Source of the DNA: an uncultured Bacteroidales bacterium
GTDB taxonomy: Bacteria; Bacteroidota; Bacteroidia; Bacteroidales; Muribaculaceae
DNA length: 64,000 nucleotides
NCBI GenBank assembly: GCA_902792435.1
Contig: CADAZN010000002.1
Location: forward strand, 62,001 to 126,000
Direction of reading: 5' to 3'
Below, one piece after another: positions 27,440 to 35,975 of this stretch. The position numbers and the translations under genes were made by a program. Under the pieces are notes generated by a model that saw only the letters and a list, made by a program, of their open reading frames with translations, ran no database searches and had not been told where the DNA came from. Each line of letters begins with the position of its first letter. Positions within the stretch are counted from its first letter, which is position 1.

Positions 27440-27490
27440 AACAGGGGGCCACTATCACTTGTTATTTGTCAATACGTATAACTCGCCACC

Positions 27491-27602
27491 TTCCTACTTG
27501 TTACTTCCTACTTGTTACTTCCTACTTGTTACTTCCTACTTGTTACTTCCTACTTGTTACTTCCTACTTGTTACTTCCTACTTGTTACTTGTTACTTCCT
27601 AC
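27491..27602. repeat. Tandem heptamer array, two 7-mers alternating (14-bp unit)
   Basis: Sixteen uninterrupted heptamers, TTCCTAC and TTGTTAC in strict alternation except for one doubled TTGTTAC near the end. All are identical copies. It fills most of the gap between convergent dnaG and the dockerin gene, where no terminator hairpin is visible. Confidence 0.97.
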
Positions 27603-27609
27603 ATGAATC

Positions 27610-30108
27610 CTACTGCCTCGTCAACACAGCGTGGCTGTTACCGTTGTAGGTAAGGAAGAATTGCACACGGTAGGGGCCTGGAGAAGCAACCGACAAGTTG
27701 GCACCCCAATCTACGATGCTATCAAGTGTGCCACCCCAGTTGAGTGTCCAGTCATGGTTTGCACGGAACTTAAACTCACCTTTATTCAACACCATATAGG
27801 TTTCCCAAGCACCAGTGCCTTGATTGTAGGTCAGGTCAACGTCAGTAGCCCACTGCGTTCCTGTAGGAACTGCACTACCAATGATGCTCACACTTGAGAG
27901 TTCAGTGAGATTATATGTCATATAATCCAAATTCACATCCACCTTGTAGAAACCTTGTGGAGTGTACAGAAGGTCACCATTAACTGCTAGAGTGCCACTG
28001 CTGCTTCCAGCGCCCCAGCTCACTCCGTCCCAACTGCTCTCGTTCTCTCTAAACCTGAAATAAGTGTTGAGGAACATATAGCCAACATAGACGCCTTCAT
28101 TGTTCAACAACAGGCCATTGGCAGGGTTGCCCCAATTGTTGGCGTTACCCACCTGCCAAATCTTAGATGAAGTGTCATGGCCCTCGATGGTATAGGTTTT
28201 ATAACCCAAGTCGATTAGCACTTCATATTCACTATATAAAGGGTTATAAGGAATCTTGAAATATCCTTGCATGCCAAAGCCAATTGTTCCATTAGTTGCA
28301 GTTACATCGCTGTCGCTTAAAGGAGTAATCATGTCAATCTCGGCACTTGACGACTCGGGTGCTATCCTGAAACGAATGTCACTGCCAGTAGAAGGAATAA
28401 TAGCTTTAAACGTGTTTAAGCTCGAAGGGGCCATCTCAATTGTCATGCTACTGCCGTCAATGACAATCGAGTAATTATCAATTTTCACAGGCACCGAGAT
28501 AGTATTCGACTTCACAGTTTGTGACCCCGATTGGGCTTCTACCCAGCAGTAGAGGATACAGCCTCCAGTACGTGGACGGTCGTAGGTCGAGAATACCGCT
28601 TCTTTCAACTCATTAATATCAACTTTTCCGTCTTGGTCTATTGTGATCGATCGACTGTCAAAGCGCAACTGATATGGTCCTTCAAGATCGGTAGAGATAT
28701 TGCAAATTTGTAGTTTTGTGCCTTCGGGATAGTCACTAGTGAGATTGATGAGTTCGTTTGCTGTATTGGTGATTTTCAGATAATTACTGCTAGGCAACCC
28801 ATCACTATCAAGGAACATATAGTCGCCCGATATGTCATTGAAATATACATTATAACCACCTTGCTTCGCCGGAATATTGTAGCCACCTTGATAGCCTTTG
28901 CCGTATGGGAATTGGTTGGTACCCCAATCATAGTCCCAACTGCCGGGTGCAAACTTAAGTTCCGAATCATTGTCAAGAACCAAATAGGTAGTCCAATCAT
29001 GGTTGTTATTCGTGTTTAGAGCTGTCATGGAATTGCTTGAAACATCCCAACCATTATAATAACCTGGCATGGTGATGGTGCCGTAAGATGCCTGGTTGTC
29101 GCTCAAGCGCGTCATCGTCATGGTCTTGGTGACGGTATTAAGTTCTATCTTGTAATAGCCACCTTGATTAATGATGATGTTGTCGGGATAACCAGCCACA
29201 TTTTCTGAATAGACCTGCCCACCATTCTCGTTGCCGCCGCCTATTACTTTATCCCAACTACCAGGTTCTTCGATAATCTTGAATTCACCACCTGTGGGGA
29301 AATAGCCATAATACTCGAGTGGACCCTCGCCATTTTCATTGTAAATTGCACCTTGCACAGGATACATTGGCACCAAACCATTAGAATAAATAGAATTGCT
29401 CCAAGGAGAAGCACCCACAAAACTGCCTACGAGCCACCACAAGTGAATGGGCTGGGACGATTCAAATGTAAATTGAGGAAGATGCAAGAAGCTCCTCTCA
29501 TTACTGATAATAACATCGCTGCCGTTGTCGAGCAGGACCTCAACCCTGGCTACGAGGTTCACAGTGTTTGGAACATCACTCGGCGAAGTCCAGTGATAGA
29601 TATTTCTCAGCCACTCCGAAATCGTTTGTTTTCCCATAGTGGTACTATTGTCGCTGATATGCCAGCAATCAAATTTAGAGAAATTCACATCAGTACCAAT
29701 TACAAGCAGGTAGTCAGGGTTGGTAACATCATACGACTGTGTCACATCATCCCATGCGAACTTATAATAATCACGATTAAGATAGTTGGTGAAGCTCAAG
29801 TTGAACGCATCAAAAATGGAGTTATAAGGCTGCCAATTGAGCATCACCCCATATACCATTGTAATATCAGCAACATTCACACTTCCGTCACCATTCACAT
29901 CATAATTAAATGTGCCTGATTCATCTCCAGTTCCTAAAAGATAATCATATAGCGCTGTGACATCGACAGCTGTGATATTGCCGTCACGATTAACATCAGC
30001 ATCATTTAAAGCACCATTATGCACTGTGCCTACAGTAGCATAAGCATTAGGGGCAATCAATACAACTAAAGCTAAAACAAGGCTCCAAAAGTGAAAAGTA
30101 TGTTTCAT
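27610..30108 (-). CDS. Secreted dockerin-like / SusE-SusF-like multidomain protein
   Basis: An 832-residue exported protein with a Sec signal (ending APNAYAT) and no lipobox. Residues of about 35-92 form a dockerin type I-like pair of calcium loops (DVNRDGNITAVDV and DVNGDGSVNVADI). A SusE-like beta domain follows (LSFTNYLNRDYYKFAWDD), then several starch-binding-type modules of the SusE/SusF kind (MPGYYNGWDVSSN, GSWDYDWGTN, WQVGNANNWGNPANG, GEFKFRANHDWTLNWGG). It probably binds alpha-glucans outside the cell. No SusC/SusD genes are adjacent, and the N-terminal position of the dockerin pair is unusual. The binding specificity is inference. Confidence 0.72.
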   Translation of the reverse strand: MKHTFHFWSLVLALVVLIAPNAYATVGTVHNGALNDADVNRDGNITAVDVTALYDYLLGTGDESGTFNYDVNGDGSVNVADITMVYGVMLNWQPYNSIFDAFNLSFTNYLNRDYYKFAWDDVTQSYDVTNPDYLLVIGTDVNFSKFDCWHISDNSTTMGKQTISEWLRNIYHWTSPSDVPNTVNLVARVEVLLDNGSDVIISNERSFLHLPQFTFESSQPIHLWWLVGSFVGASPWSNSIYSNGLVPMYPVQGAIYNENGEGPLEYYGYFPTGGEFKIIEEPGSWDKVIGGGNENGGQVYSENVAGYPDNIIINQGGYYKIELNTVTKTMTMTRLSDNQASYGTITMPGYYNGWDVSSNSMTALNTNNNHDWTTYLVLDNDSELKFAPGSWDYDWGTNQFPYGKGYQGGYNIPAKQGGYNVYFNDISGDYMFLDSDGLPSSNYLKITNTANELINLTSDYPEGTKLQICNISTDLEGPYQLRFDSRSITIDQDGKVDINELKEAVFSTYDRPRTGGCILYCWVEAQSGSQTVKSNTISVPVKIDNYSIVIDGSSMTIEMAPSSLNTFKAIIPSTGSDIRFRIAPESSSAEIDMITPLSDSDVTATNGTIGFGMQGYFKIPYNPLYSEYEVLIDLGYKTYTIEGHDTSSKIWQVGNANNWGNPANGLLLNNEGVYVGYMFLNTYFRFRENESSWDGVSWGAGSSSGTLAVNGDLLYTPQGFYKVDVNLDYMTYNLTELSSVSIIGSAVPTGTQWATDVDLTYNQGTGAWETYMVLNKGEFKFRANHDWTLNWGGTLDSIVDWGANLSVASPGPYRVQFFLTYNGNSHAVLTRQ

Positions 30109-30252
30109 GTGTTCTTTTTTTTTATATTAGTCTTAAAAGATTAAGGACTAAAAAGATTAAGGACTTCAATTCATTTCAACGCCACTAAGTTAGTGATAAT
30201 ATATCAAATAACCACGCAAATAGCCGCAAAAAAGTCAGAACACTTTTTAATC

Positions 30253-30284
30253 TTGTTCCAAAACTTACAACACAACTATCTTTG
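30253..30284 (+). promoter_or_regulatory. Bacteroidota-type promoter upstream of the repeat cluster
   Basis: TTG (30253-30255) and TATCTTTG (30277-30284) are 21 bases apart. It would start a transcript about 310 bases before murB, running through both repeat clusters. Confidence 0.6.
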
Positions 30285-30396
30285 CGCACACACGTACATT
30301 AAATATTAGAGCCAAATGAAAACTAAGAACTATCAACTAGAACAACCAATCCCCTCAGCAATAAATCATAAAAGTAAATCCTGGATAAAGTTGACT

Positions 30397-30432
30397 GATT
30401 CCAGTGATTCCAGTGATTCCAGCGATTCCATG
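30397..30432 (+). repeat. 9-bp tandem repeat cluster (GATTCCAGT, four units)
   Basis: Units are GATTCCAGT, GATTCCAGT, GATTCCAGC and GATTCCATG. Together with the preceding bases, 24 bases (30389-30412) are identical to the reverse complement of 60879-60902, the edge of the larger array near cdsA. Confidence 0.9.
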
Positions 30433-30601
30433 CGCAGTCTCTCACCTCTAAATCTCCCCCTCTACTCACTAATCCCTCATCACTCTAATAAAAAACTTCT
30501 CAGCTTGTTCGTATATGACACTTTTTTTATGTAATTTTGTCGGCCTAAATAAAACAACATTTGTAGACAAGACAACTTTCTATTATTCTATTGAAAAGAC
30601 T

Positions 30602-31618
30602 ATGCCTATTTCCAAGCAGTATAATTACTCACTGCGTGAGCACAACACCTTTGGTATTGATATCAACGCTCAAGAGTTCATCACCTATGACACAGTCGAT
30701 GAACTTATTGCCATTTTGAACGAAATCAAAGATAAAGGGCAACGTGTCTTGCACATTGGTAGCGGCAGCAACTTGCTATTTACCAAAGATTTCGATGGTG
30801 TCGTGCTCCACTCCAATATAAAGTTCATTCAGTTCGTATCGCAAAACAACCAGGATATAATTGTCAGAGTTGGTGCCGGAGTTGTGTGGGATGACTTTTG
30901 CGCTTTGATGGCTCAAAAGAATTATTATGGAAGCGAAAACCTCTCTTACATCCCTGGCGAAGTGGGAGCAGCTGCGGTGCAAAACATCGGAGCCTATGGT
31001 GTGGAGGTAGAATCCATAATTCAAGAGGTGGAAACTATTGAAATCGCCACTGCCCTACCTCGAGTTTTTAAAGCCAATGAATGTGAGTATGGTTACCGCG
31101 ACAGCATCTTCAAGAACCAGTTGCAGGGACAACACATTGTCACAGCGGTGGTTTTCCGCCTTTCAACCATCCCTATCTTGCATTTAGACTATGGACAACT
31201 CAGAGACCTGCATTCATCGACCGAAACGCCCACTGCACAATCTATTAGAGATGCCGTAATCGCTATACGCAAGTCTAAACTTCCCGAGCCAAACGAGCTA
31301 GGCAGTGCTGGCAGTTTCTTCAAAAACCCAGTAGTTCCCGTTGAACTATTCAACGATTTGGCCGCTGTCTATAGCGAGATACCGCATTACGTCATCAACG
31401 GCACTCAAGTCAAAATCCCAGCAGCATGGCTCATTGATCAATGCGGATGGAAAGGTAAATGCCACGGAGGAGCTGCAGTTTACGAGATGCAACCTTTAAT
31501 AATAGTGAATAAAAATCAAGCCACGCCAGCCGATATCATGGAGTTGGCATCTCTTATCCAACAAAGTGTTTACAACAAATTTAAAATCAAGATTTATCCC
31601 GAAGTAAACTACATTTAG
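30602..31618 (+). CDS. murB: UDP-N-acetylenolpyruvoylglucosamine reductase
   Basis: Flavoenzyme reducing the enolpyruvyl product of MurA to UDP-MurNAc. FAD-binding stretches (HIGSGSNLLFTKDFDG and YIPGEVGAAAVQNIGAYG) and the catalytic serine segment (LGSAGSFFKNPVV) are present; length 338 fits the long type I enzyme. The ATG at 30602 (MPISKQYNYSLREHNTFG) is the conserved start; a longer frame from 30515 runs through the -7 box and is rejected. murA follows 16 bases later, so both committed steps are in one operon. Confidence 0.96.
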   Translation: MPISKQYNYSLREHNTFGIDINAQEFITYDTVDELIAILNEIKDKGQRVLHIGSGSNLLFTKDFDGVVLHSNIKFIQFVSQNNQDIIVRVGAGVVWDDFCALMAQKNYYGSENLSYIPGEVGAAAVQNIGAYGVEVESIIQEVETIEIATALPRVFKANECEYGYRDSIFKNQLQGQHIVTAVVFRLSTIPILHLDYGQLRDLHSSTETPTAQSIRDAVIAIRKSKLPEPNELGSAGSFFKNPVVPVELFNDLAAVYSEIPHYVINGTQVKIPAAWLIDQCGWKGKCHGGAAVYEMQPLIIVNKNQATPADIMELASLIQQSVYNKFKIKIYPEVNYI

Positions 31619-31634
31619 ATAATAAACAAGCAAA

Positions 31635-32945
31635 ATGGCATCATTCATAGTAGAAGGAAATCACCGTTTGCATGGTGAGATAACACCTCAAGGAGCAAAG
31701 AACGAAGCGCTGCAAGTAATATGCGCCACTCTCCTAACAACCCAAGAAGTAGTGATTGAGAATGTCCCCGATATTTTGGATGTCAACAATCTCATCAAGT
31801 TGCTAGGCGACATGGGGGTGACAATAAACCGAATTAACGACACCACTTATAGTTTCAAGGCCGAACACATCGACTCTGCTTTCATTGAGAACAAAGAATT
31901 TATGGACCAATGCAACAAGTTGCGTGGCTCTGTAATGATAATAGCACCGCTATTGACAAGGATGGGCAATATGTTCTATGCCACTCCGGGTGGCGACAAG
32001 ATAGGACGACGCAGACTCGACACCCACTTCAAAGGCCTAAGTAATCTAGGAGCCACATTCTCCTTTGACGAAGTAAAGCAAGCCTATAAGTTTGAGTCAA
32101 ATGGCCGGTTGAAAGGAACTTACATGCTGCTCGATGAAGCTTCGGTAACCGGAACCGCCAACATTGTGATGGCTGCTGTAATGGCAACAGGAACCACCAC
32201 CATCTATAATGCCGCCTGCGAACCTTACATCCAGCAACTGTGCCGCATGCTTAACAAGATGGGAGCGCGCATCAGTGGAATCGCATCTAACCTGCTCACC
32301 ATCGAGGGGGTAGATGAGTTGCATGGAGCGCATCACATTATCTTGCCCGACATGATTGAAGTGGGCAGTTTCATTGGAATGGCCGCAATGACAGGCAGCG
32401 AGCTAACCATTAAGAATGTGTCATGGGATAATCTGGGAATAATACCCAACAGCTTCCGACGCCTAGGGTTAACCTTGGAGAAACGCGGTGATGACATGTT
32501 CATTCCTCAACAAAGTCATTATGAGATTGACCGCTTCATGGACGGCTCAATTCTGACGCTCGCCGATGCCATTTGGCCAGGACTAACACCCGACCTGCTG
32601 AGCGTTTTGCTAGTTGTAGCCACACAAGCCAAAGGCAGCGTGTTGATTCACCAAAAGATGTTTGAAAGCCGACTATTCTTTGTCGATAAACTCATCGACA
32701 TGGGAGCACAAATCATACTGTGCGACCCGCATCGCGCTGTTGTAATCGGCCACGACCACCAAATACACCTGAGAGCTAAAAAGATGGTATCGCCCGATAT
32801 CCGTGCCGGTATAGCAATGCTCATCGCAGCGATGAGCGCCGATGGCGTAAGTCAAATTGGCCACATCGAGCAGATTGACCGCGGATACGCCAAAATCGAC
32901 GAACGCCTTAACGCACTCGGCGCCAAAATAACCCGACTACAGTAA
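31635..32945 (+). CDS. murA: UDP-N-acetylglucosamine 1-carboxyvinyltransferase
   Basis: First committed enzyme of peptidoglycan synthesis, adding enolpyruvate to UDP-GlcNAc. The start (EGNHRLHGEITPQGAKNEAL) and the EPSP-synthase fold repeats are intact over 436 residues. The active-site loop reads PGGDKIGRR: the position of the usual catalytic Cys (E. coli Cys115) is Asp, codon 31995-31997. This substitution gives fosfomycin insensitivity in other bacteria and appears normal for this phylum. It lies in an operon behind murB and ends at a strong terminator. Confidence 0.96.
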   Translation: MASFIVEGNHRLHGEITPQGAKNEALQVICATLLTTQEVVIENVPDILDVNNLIKLLGDMGVTINRINDTTYSFKAEHIDSAFIENKEFMDQCNKLRGSVMIIAPLLTRMGNMFYATPGGDKIGRRRLDTHFKGLSNLGATFSFDEVKQAYKFESNGRLKGTYMLLDEASVTGTANIVMAAVMATGTTTIYNAACEPYIQQLCRMLNKMGARISGIASNLLTIEGVDELHGAHHIILPDMIEVGSFIGMAAMTGSELTIKNVSWDNLGIIPNSFRRLGLTLEKRGDDMFIPQQSHYEIDRFMDGSILTLADAIWPGLTPDLLSVLLVVATQAKGSVLIHQKMFESRLFFVDKLIDMGAQIILCDPHRAVVIGHDHQIHLRAKKMVSPDIRAGIAMLIAAMSADGVSQIGHIEQIDRGYAKIDERLNALGAKITRLQ

Positions 32946-32979
32946 ATCCTAGTGCAAGCTCTTTGAGTACTTTAAACAA

Positions 32980-33009
32980 AAAAACGTGGCCTTCAGAGAC
33001 CACGTTTTT
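32980..33009. terminator. Bidirectional terminator between murA and the Por-tail protein gene
   Basis: AAAAACGTGG (32980-32989) and CCACGTTTTT (33000-33009) form a perfect 10-bp stem with a 10-base loop and A/T runs on both sides. Confidence 0.92.
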
Positions 33010-33036
33010 ATCATAACTCAATCCTGAGTTTAATCA

Positions 33037-34242
33037 TTACTTAATGATGACTTTCTTGCCGTTGTGGATGTAGATGCCGGGAACGGTTGGCATGCTGTTG
33101 TACTTAACACCCATCAGGTTGTAGTAAGCATTGTCGACCTTGCTGTCAACACCAACGGTGCTGATTGCACTTGGGTCTTCCTTGGTAACAGTCATCAAAA
33201 CTGCGCCATTGAAGTCTCTCAGAACATCCAACTGAATGTTGTAAGTGCCAGCCTCCTCAACGCGGAAGTTTGCACCGCTAGCACCTTCAACGCACATGAT
33301 GCCCTGGCCCATGAGGTCATTGTTGAGCAGGAAGTAGCCAACGTTGTTATCGTCTTGGCCACCAAACCAAATAGTGCCATCTTCGTCGAAAGCAATAACC
33401 TTGAACTCAGCATTAGCAGCGAGCTCAACACCTTCGAGCTTGTCGTTCTCGTCAAATGCTAAGCGGCCGCCCTCGGCAGTCTGGTTCCAATCGTTGAAGC
33501 CACCAACCAAGAAGAAACCTTCCTCTACTACAGGCTGATCCTCCTCGTATGTGTAAGAAATCTCGGTTACGGGAAGCTCAACGTTGGTGCCGCAGCCCAG
33601 CATAGCGGTTGAATTGGGCCAGTCGTCGCCTTGAGCAAAATCAAGGAAGCTTTCACTATTATCGGTGTACGTCATAGCCTTGCCGCTAATGCCCGAAGTA
33701 TAGAAGGAAGCATAGTCGCTGCCCATGGTGCAGTTGTCATCATCCTCAGCATCAAAGACGATGGTAACGAGCAAGCTCTTGCCTGGGGTGAAGTTGAAAT
33801 CAACAGGGAACTCAAGAGTACAATCATCGCCATAAGTCTCAAGCATATCGATGTCTAACTGAACTTCATAAACTGGTTCGCCAAACTCAAAGAACTGCTT
33901 AATTCCGTCTTGATTTTTGGCAAACTCTGTAGCATCGGTCTCCTGGAGGTAAACCTTGGTATTACGAACAATTTCCTCAAAAGTCTCATCATAGAACTTG
34001 AACTTCAGCCCTGTGATTTTCACGTTCTGCTTGCCATCGAGGTCGGCAAGAAGGTCAGGAGTGTAAATCATCTGAGATCCGGTGTGAGCCAAGTAGAAAT
34101 TGGTGGGGGCCATGTCAAAATAAGAACCATTATAAAGACTGGCTTCTTCCCAGTCGCCCACGTTGATAGTGCCTGCAGTCTGAGCTTGGGCACTAATCGC
34201 AAAAGCAGCGATTGCCGCTAGAATCATGTAAAATTTCTTCAT
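33037..34242 (-). CDS. Secreted protein with a Bacteroidales C-terminal sorting-like tail, function unknown
   Basis: A Sec signal (MKKFYMILAAIAAFAISAQAQ) starts at the ATG at 34242; the TTG six bases earlier is unlikely. The mature protein is acidic and beta-rich (GLKFKFYDETFEEI, CTLEFPVDFNFTPGKSLLV), with a SusE/carbohydrate-binding-like module at about residues 245-340 (FFLVGGFNDWNQTAEGG, FRVEEAGTYNIQLDV). The last 28 residues (YYNLMGVKYNS, then PGIYIHNGKKVIIK) match the short tail common on exported Bacteroidales proteins. Its upstream -7 box is TAATTTTG at 34290-34283. The function is not recognised. Confidence 0.72.
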   Translation of the reverse strand: MKKFYMILAAIAAFAISAQAQTAGTINVGDWEEASLYNGSYFDMAPTNFYLAHTGSQMIYTPDLLADLDGKQNVKITGLKFKFYDETFEEIVRNTKVYLQETDATEFAKNQDGIKQFFEFGEPVYEVQLDIDMLETYGDDCTLEFPVDFNFTPGKSLLVTIVFDAEDDDNCTMGSDYASFYTSGISGKAMTYTDNSESFLDFAQGDDWPNSTAMLGCGTNVELPVTEISYTYEEDQPVVEEGFFLVGGFNDWNQTAEGGRLAFDENDKLEGVELAANAEFKVIAFDEDGTIWFGGQDDNNVGYFLLNNDLMGQGIMCVEGASGANFRVEEAGTYNIQLDVLRDFNGAVLMTVTKEDPSAISTVGVDSKVDNAYYNLMGVKYNSMPTVPGIYIHNGKKVIIK

Positions 34243-34420
34243 ATACAAAGCATTTTATTTGATTAATAATAATATTTTCATGCAAAATTACACATAATTT
34301 CAAAATAAACACCTCATCTTCGATTAATTTATCTTAATTTCATTATGATTATTCTTCTTATTTTTACTGATAAAATCTGCATTATTTAGCAATTTAAAAT
34401 GAAAAAACTTCGTTATTCGT

Positions 34421-34451
34421 TTTGTTTTTCTCTTAACTTGCACTAATTTTG
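34421..34451 (+). promoter_or_regulatory. Promoter of ruvX-def
   Basis: TTTG (34421-34424) and TAATTTTG (34444-34451) are 19 bases apart; the ATG follows eight bases after the -7 box, giving a very short leader. Confidence 0.82.
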
Positions 34452-34459
34452 CACGATTT

Positions 34460-34885
34460 ATGGGACGCATACTAGCTATAGACTACGGACGCAAGCGTTG
34501 CGGCATTGCCGTCACCGACCCACTCAAGATAATTGCCAATGGTCTTGAGACTGTTGCCACGCATAAGCTCATGGACTTCCTCAAGGACTATATGAGCCGC
34601 GAGCAAGTTGAGTTGATAGTCATTGGCCAACCCACTCAGCTTAATGGTGAGCCCAGCGAGAGCATGCGCTACATCACACCGTTCATCAACCGGCTCAAGA
34701 AGGAGATGCCCAACATGCCAATCACTATGGTCGACGAGCGTTTCACATCAACAATCGCCCACCAGGCGATGATTGACGGAGGGATGAAGAAGAGCGACCG
34801 CCGCGACAAGGCACGCGTCGACACTATAGCAGCTAGCATCATCCTCAACGATTATCTACAAAGCTTACAATTTAAAGGACTATGA
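34460..34885 (+). CDS. ruvX: RuvX/YqgF-family putative Holliday junction resolvase
   Basis: RNase H-fold nuclease of 141 residues. The first acidic residue lies in LAIDYGRKRCGIAVTD, the second segment is ELIVIGQP, and the last acidic patch is DKARVDTIAASIIL. The family acts in pre-16S rRNA processing and possibly junction resolution. Its stop overlaps the def start in an ATGA junction, so the two are translationally coupled. Confidence 0.92.
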   Translation: MGRILAIDYGRKRCGIAVTDPLKIIANGLETVATHKLMDFLKDYMSREQVELIVIGQPTQLNGEPSESMRYITPFINRLKKEMPNMPITMVDERFTSTIAHQAMIDGGMKKSDRRDKARVDTIAASIILNDYLQSLQFKGL

Positions 34886-35454
34886 TATTACCTATTTATA
34901 TTTACGGGCAACCCGTATTACGCAAAGTAGCTGAACCTATCGACAAAGACTATCCAGGTCTTGACGAACTTATCCAGAATATGAAGGACACGATGTACGA
35001 CAGTGACGGAATCGGCATCGCAGCGCCACAAGTGGGCGTGAGTGCTAGAGTAGTCTACATCGACGTCGACGCTCTGAGCGACAAGTTCCCTGAGCTCAAA
35101 GACAAGCGCCTGGTGCTCATCAACCCCGAAATCACTGTCGACGAAACAAGCCCCACCGAAACACGCGAAGAAGGATGCTTGAGCGTGCCTGGCATACACG
35201 AGAACGTTACACGCCACACAAAGATTCACATCCACTACTTCGACGAGAACTGGCAGGAGCATGACGAGGACATCGACACCTATCTTGCACGCGTCATCCA
35301 GCACGAGTGCGACCACCTCGAGGGCCATGTCTTTATCGACCACATCTCGGCTATCCGCAAGCAGATGATTCGCAGCAAGCTCAACAACATGCTCAAGGGC
35401 AAAGTCGACTGCGACTACCGCGTCAAAGTCTACAAACCCAGCAGAAAACACTAA
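34882..35454 (+). CDS. def: Peptide deformylase
   Basis: Metalloenzyme removing the formyl group from nascent peptides. All three motifs are present: GIGIAAPQVG, EEGCLSVPG with the metal cysteine, and QHECDHLEG with the metal histidines and catalytic glutamate. Length 190 fits. It overlaps ruvX by four bases. Confidence 0.97.
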   Translation: MILPIYIYGQPVLRKVAEPIDKDYPGLDELIQNMKDTMYDSDGIGIAAPQVGVSARVVYIDVDALSDKFPELKDKRLVLINPEITVDETSPTETREEGCLSVPGIHENVTRHTKIHIHYFDENWQEHDEDIDTYLARVIQHECDHLEGHVFIDHISAIRKQMIRSKLNNMLKGKVDCDYRVKVYKPSRKH

Positions 35455-35468
35455 TAATTTAATATAAA

Positions 35469-35954
35469 ATGTTGGTTACTATTACCGAAACCGACAAAAG
35501 GTTCATCAAAATGGCTTGTGAACTGGCAAGTGAGAATATAGACAACGGCGGTGGACCATTTGGCGCAGTGATAGTGAAGAACGGTGAAGTTGTGGCTACA
35601 GGATGTAACTGCGTGACCACAATTTGCGACCCAACGGCACATGCCGAAGTGAACGCCATTCGCGAGGCATGCCACAAACTTAAGAACTTCAAACTCGAAG
35701 ACTGTGTAATCTACTCAAGTTGTGAACCTTGCCCCATGTGCCTTAGTGCCATCTATTGGGCTGGTATCAGCAAAATTTATTATGCCAACAACAAGCACGA
35801 TGCAGCAGCCATCGACTTTGACGACAAATTCATCTACGAAGAGATTGCAAAACCTTATGAGTTGCGCAACATCCCCATCATTCATGTAGAAGACGAACAT
35901 GCAATCGACCACTTTAAGAAATGGTCGTCAAAAGTAGACAAAATCGAATACTAA
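35469..35954 (+). CDS. Guanine-deaminase-like nucleoside/nucleobase deaminase
   Basis: Cytidine-deaminase-fold zinc enzyme of 161 residues. HAEVNAIREAC gives the zinc His and catalytic Glu, and EPCPMCLSAIYWAGI the zinc cysteines. The GGGPFGAVIVKNGEVVATG start and the C-terminal part (HDAAAIDFDDKFIYEEI) match the GuaD-like guanine deaminases rather than TadA. It sits 14 bases after def and 21 before nagB in a rightward run. Confidence 0.85.
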   Translation: MLVTITETDKRFIKMACELASENIDNGGGPFGAVIVKNGEVVATGCNCVTTICDPTAHAEVNAIREACHKLKNFKLEDCVIYSSCEPCPMCLSAIYWAGISKIYYANNKHDAAAIDFDDKFIYEEIAKPYELRNIPIIHVEDEHAIDHFKKWSSKVDKIEY

Positions 35955-35975
35955 ATATATAAAACAACTAATGAT

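Larger units (their letters stand above)
30109..30601. other. Intergenic region upstream of murB with promoters and two repeat families
   Basis: This 493-base gap holds a rightward promoter (30253-30284), a 9-bp repeat cluster (30397-30432), three heptamer-type units (about 30466-30486) and a second -7 box (TAATTTTG, 30532-30539) nearest murB. A small open frame (30316-30534) begins 31 bases after the first promoter, but most of it is repeat DNA; it is not called as a gene. Confidence 0.6.

Noticed and set aside
27491..27602. Coding low-complexity protein across the 14-bp array
   Set aside because: A rightward frame exists, but it is pure repeat with no start context and lies between two convergent genes.
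30316..30534. Small rightward ORF after a good promoter, with a short Asp-Ser repeat
   Set aside because: Most of it is repeat DNA, it has no recognisable domain, and it runs through the second -7 box before murB. The promoter is kept as a feature but the ORF is not called.
35469..35954. Second tadA
   Set aside because: The motif context and C-terminal region fit guanine-deaminase-like enzymes; the tadA at 19391 already fits the tRNA enzyme.
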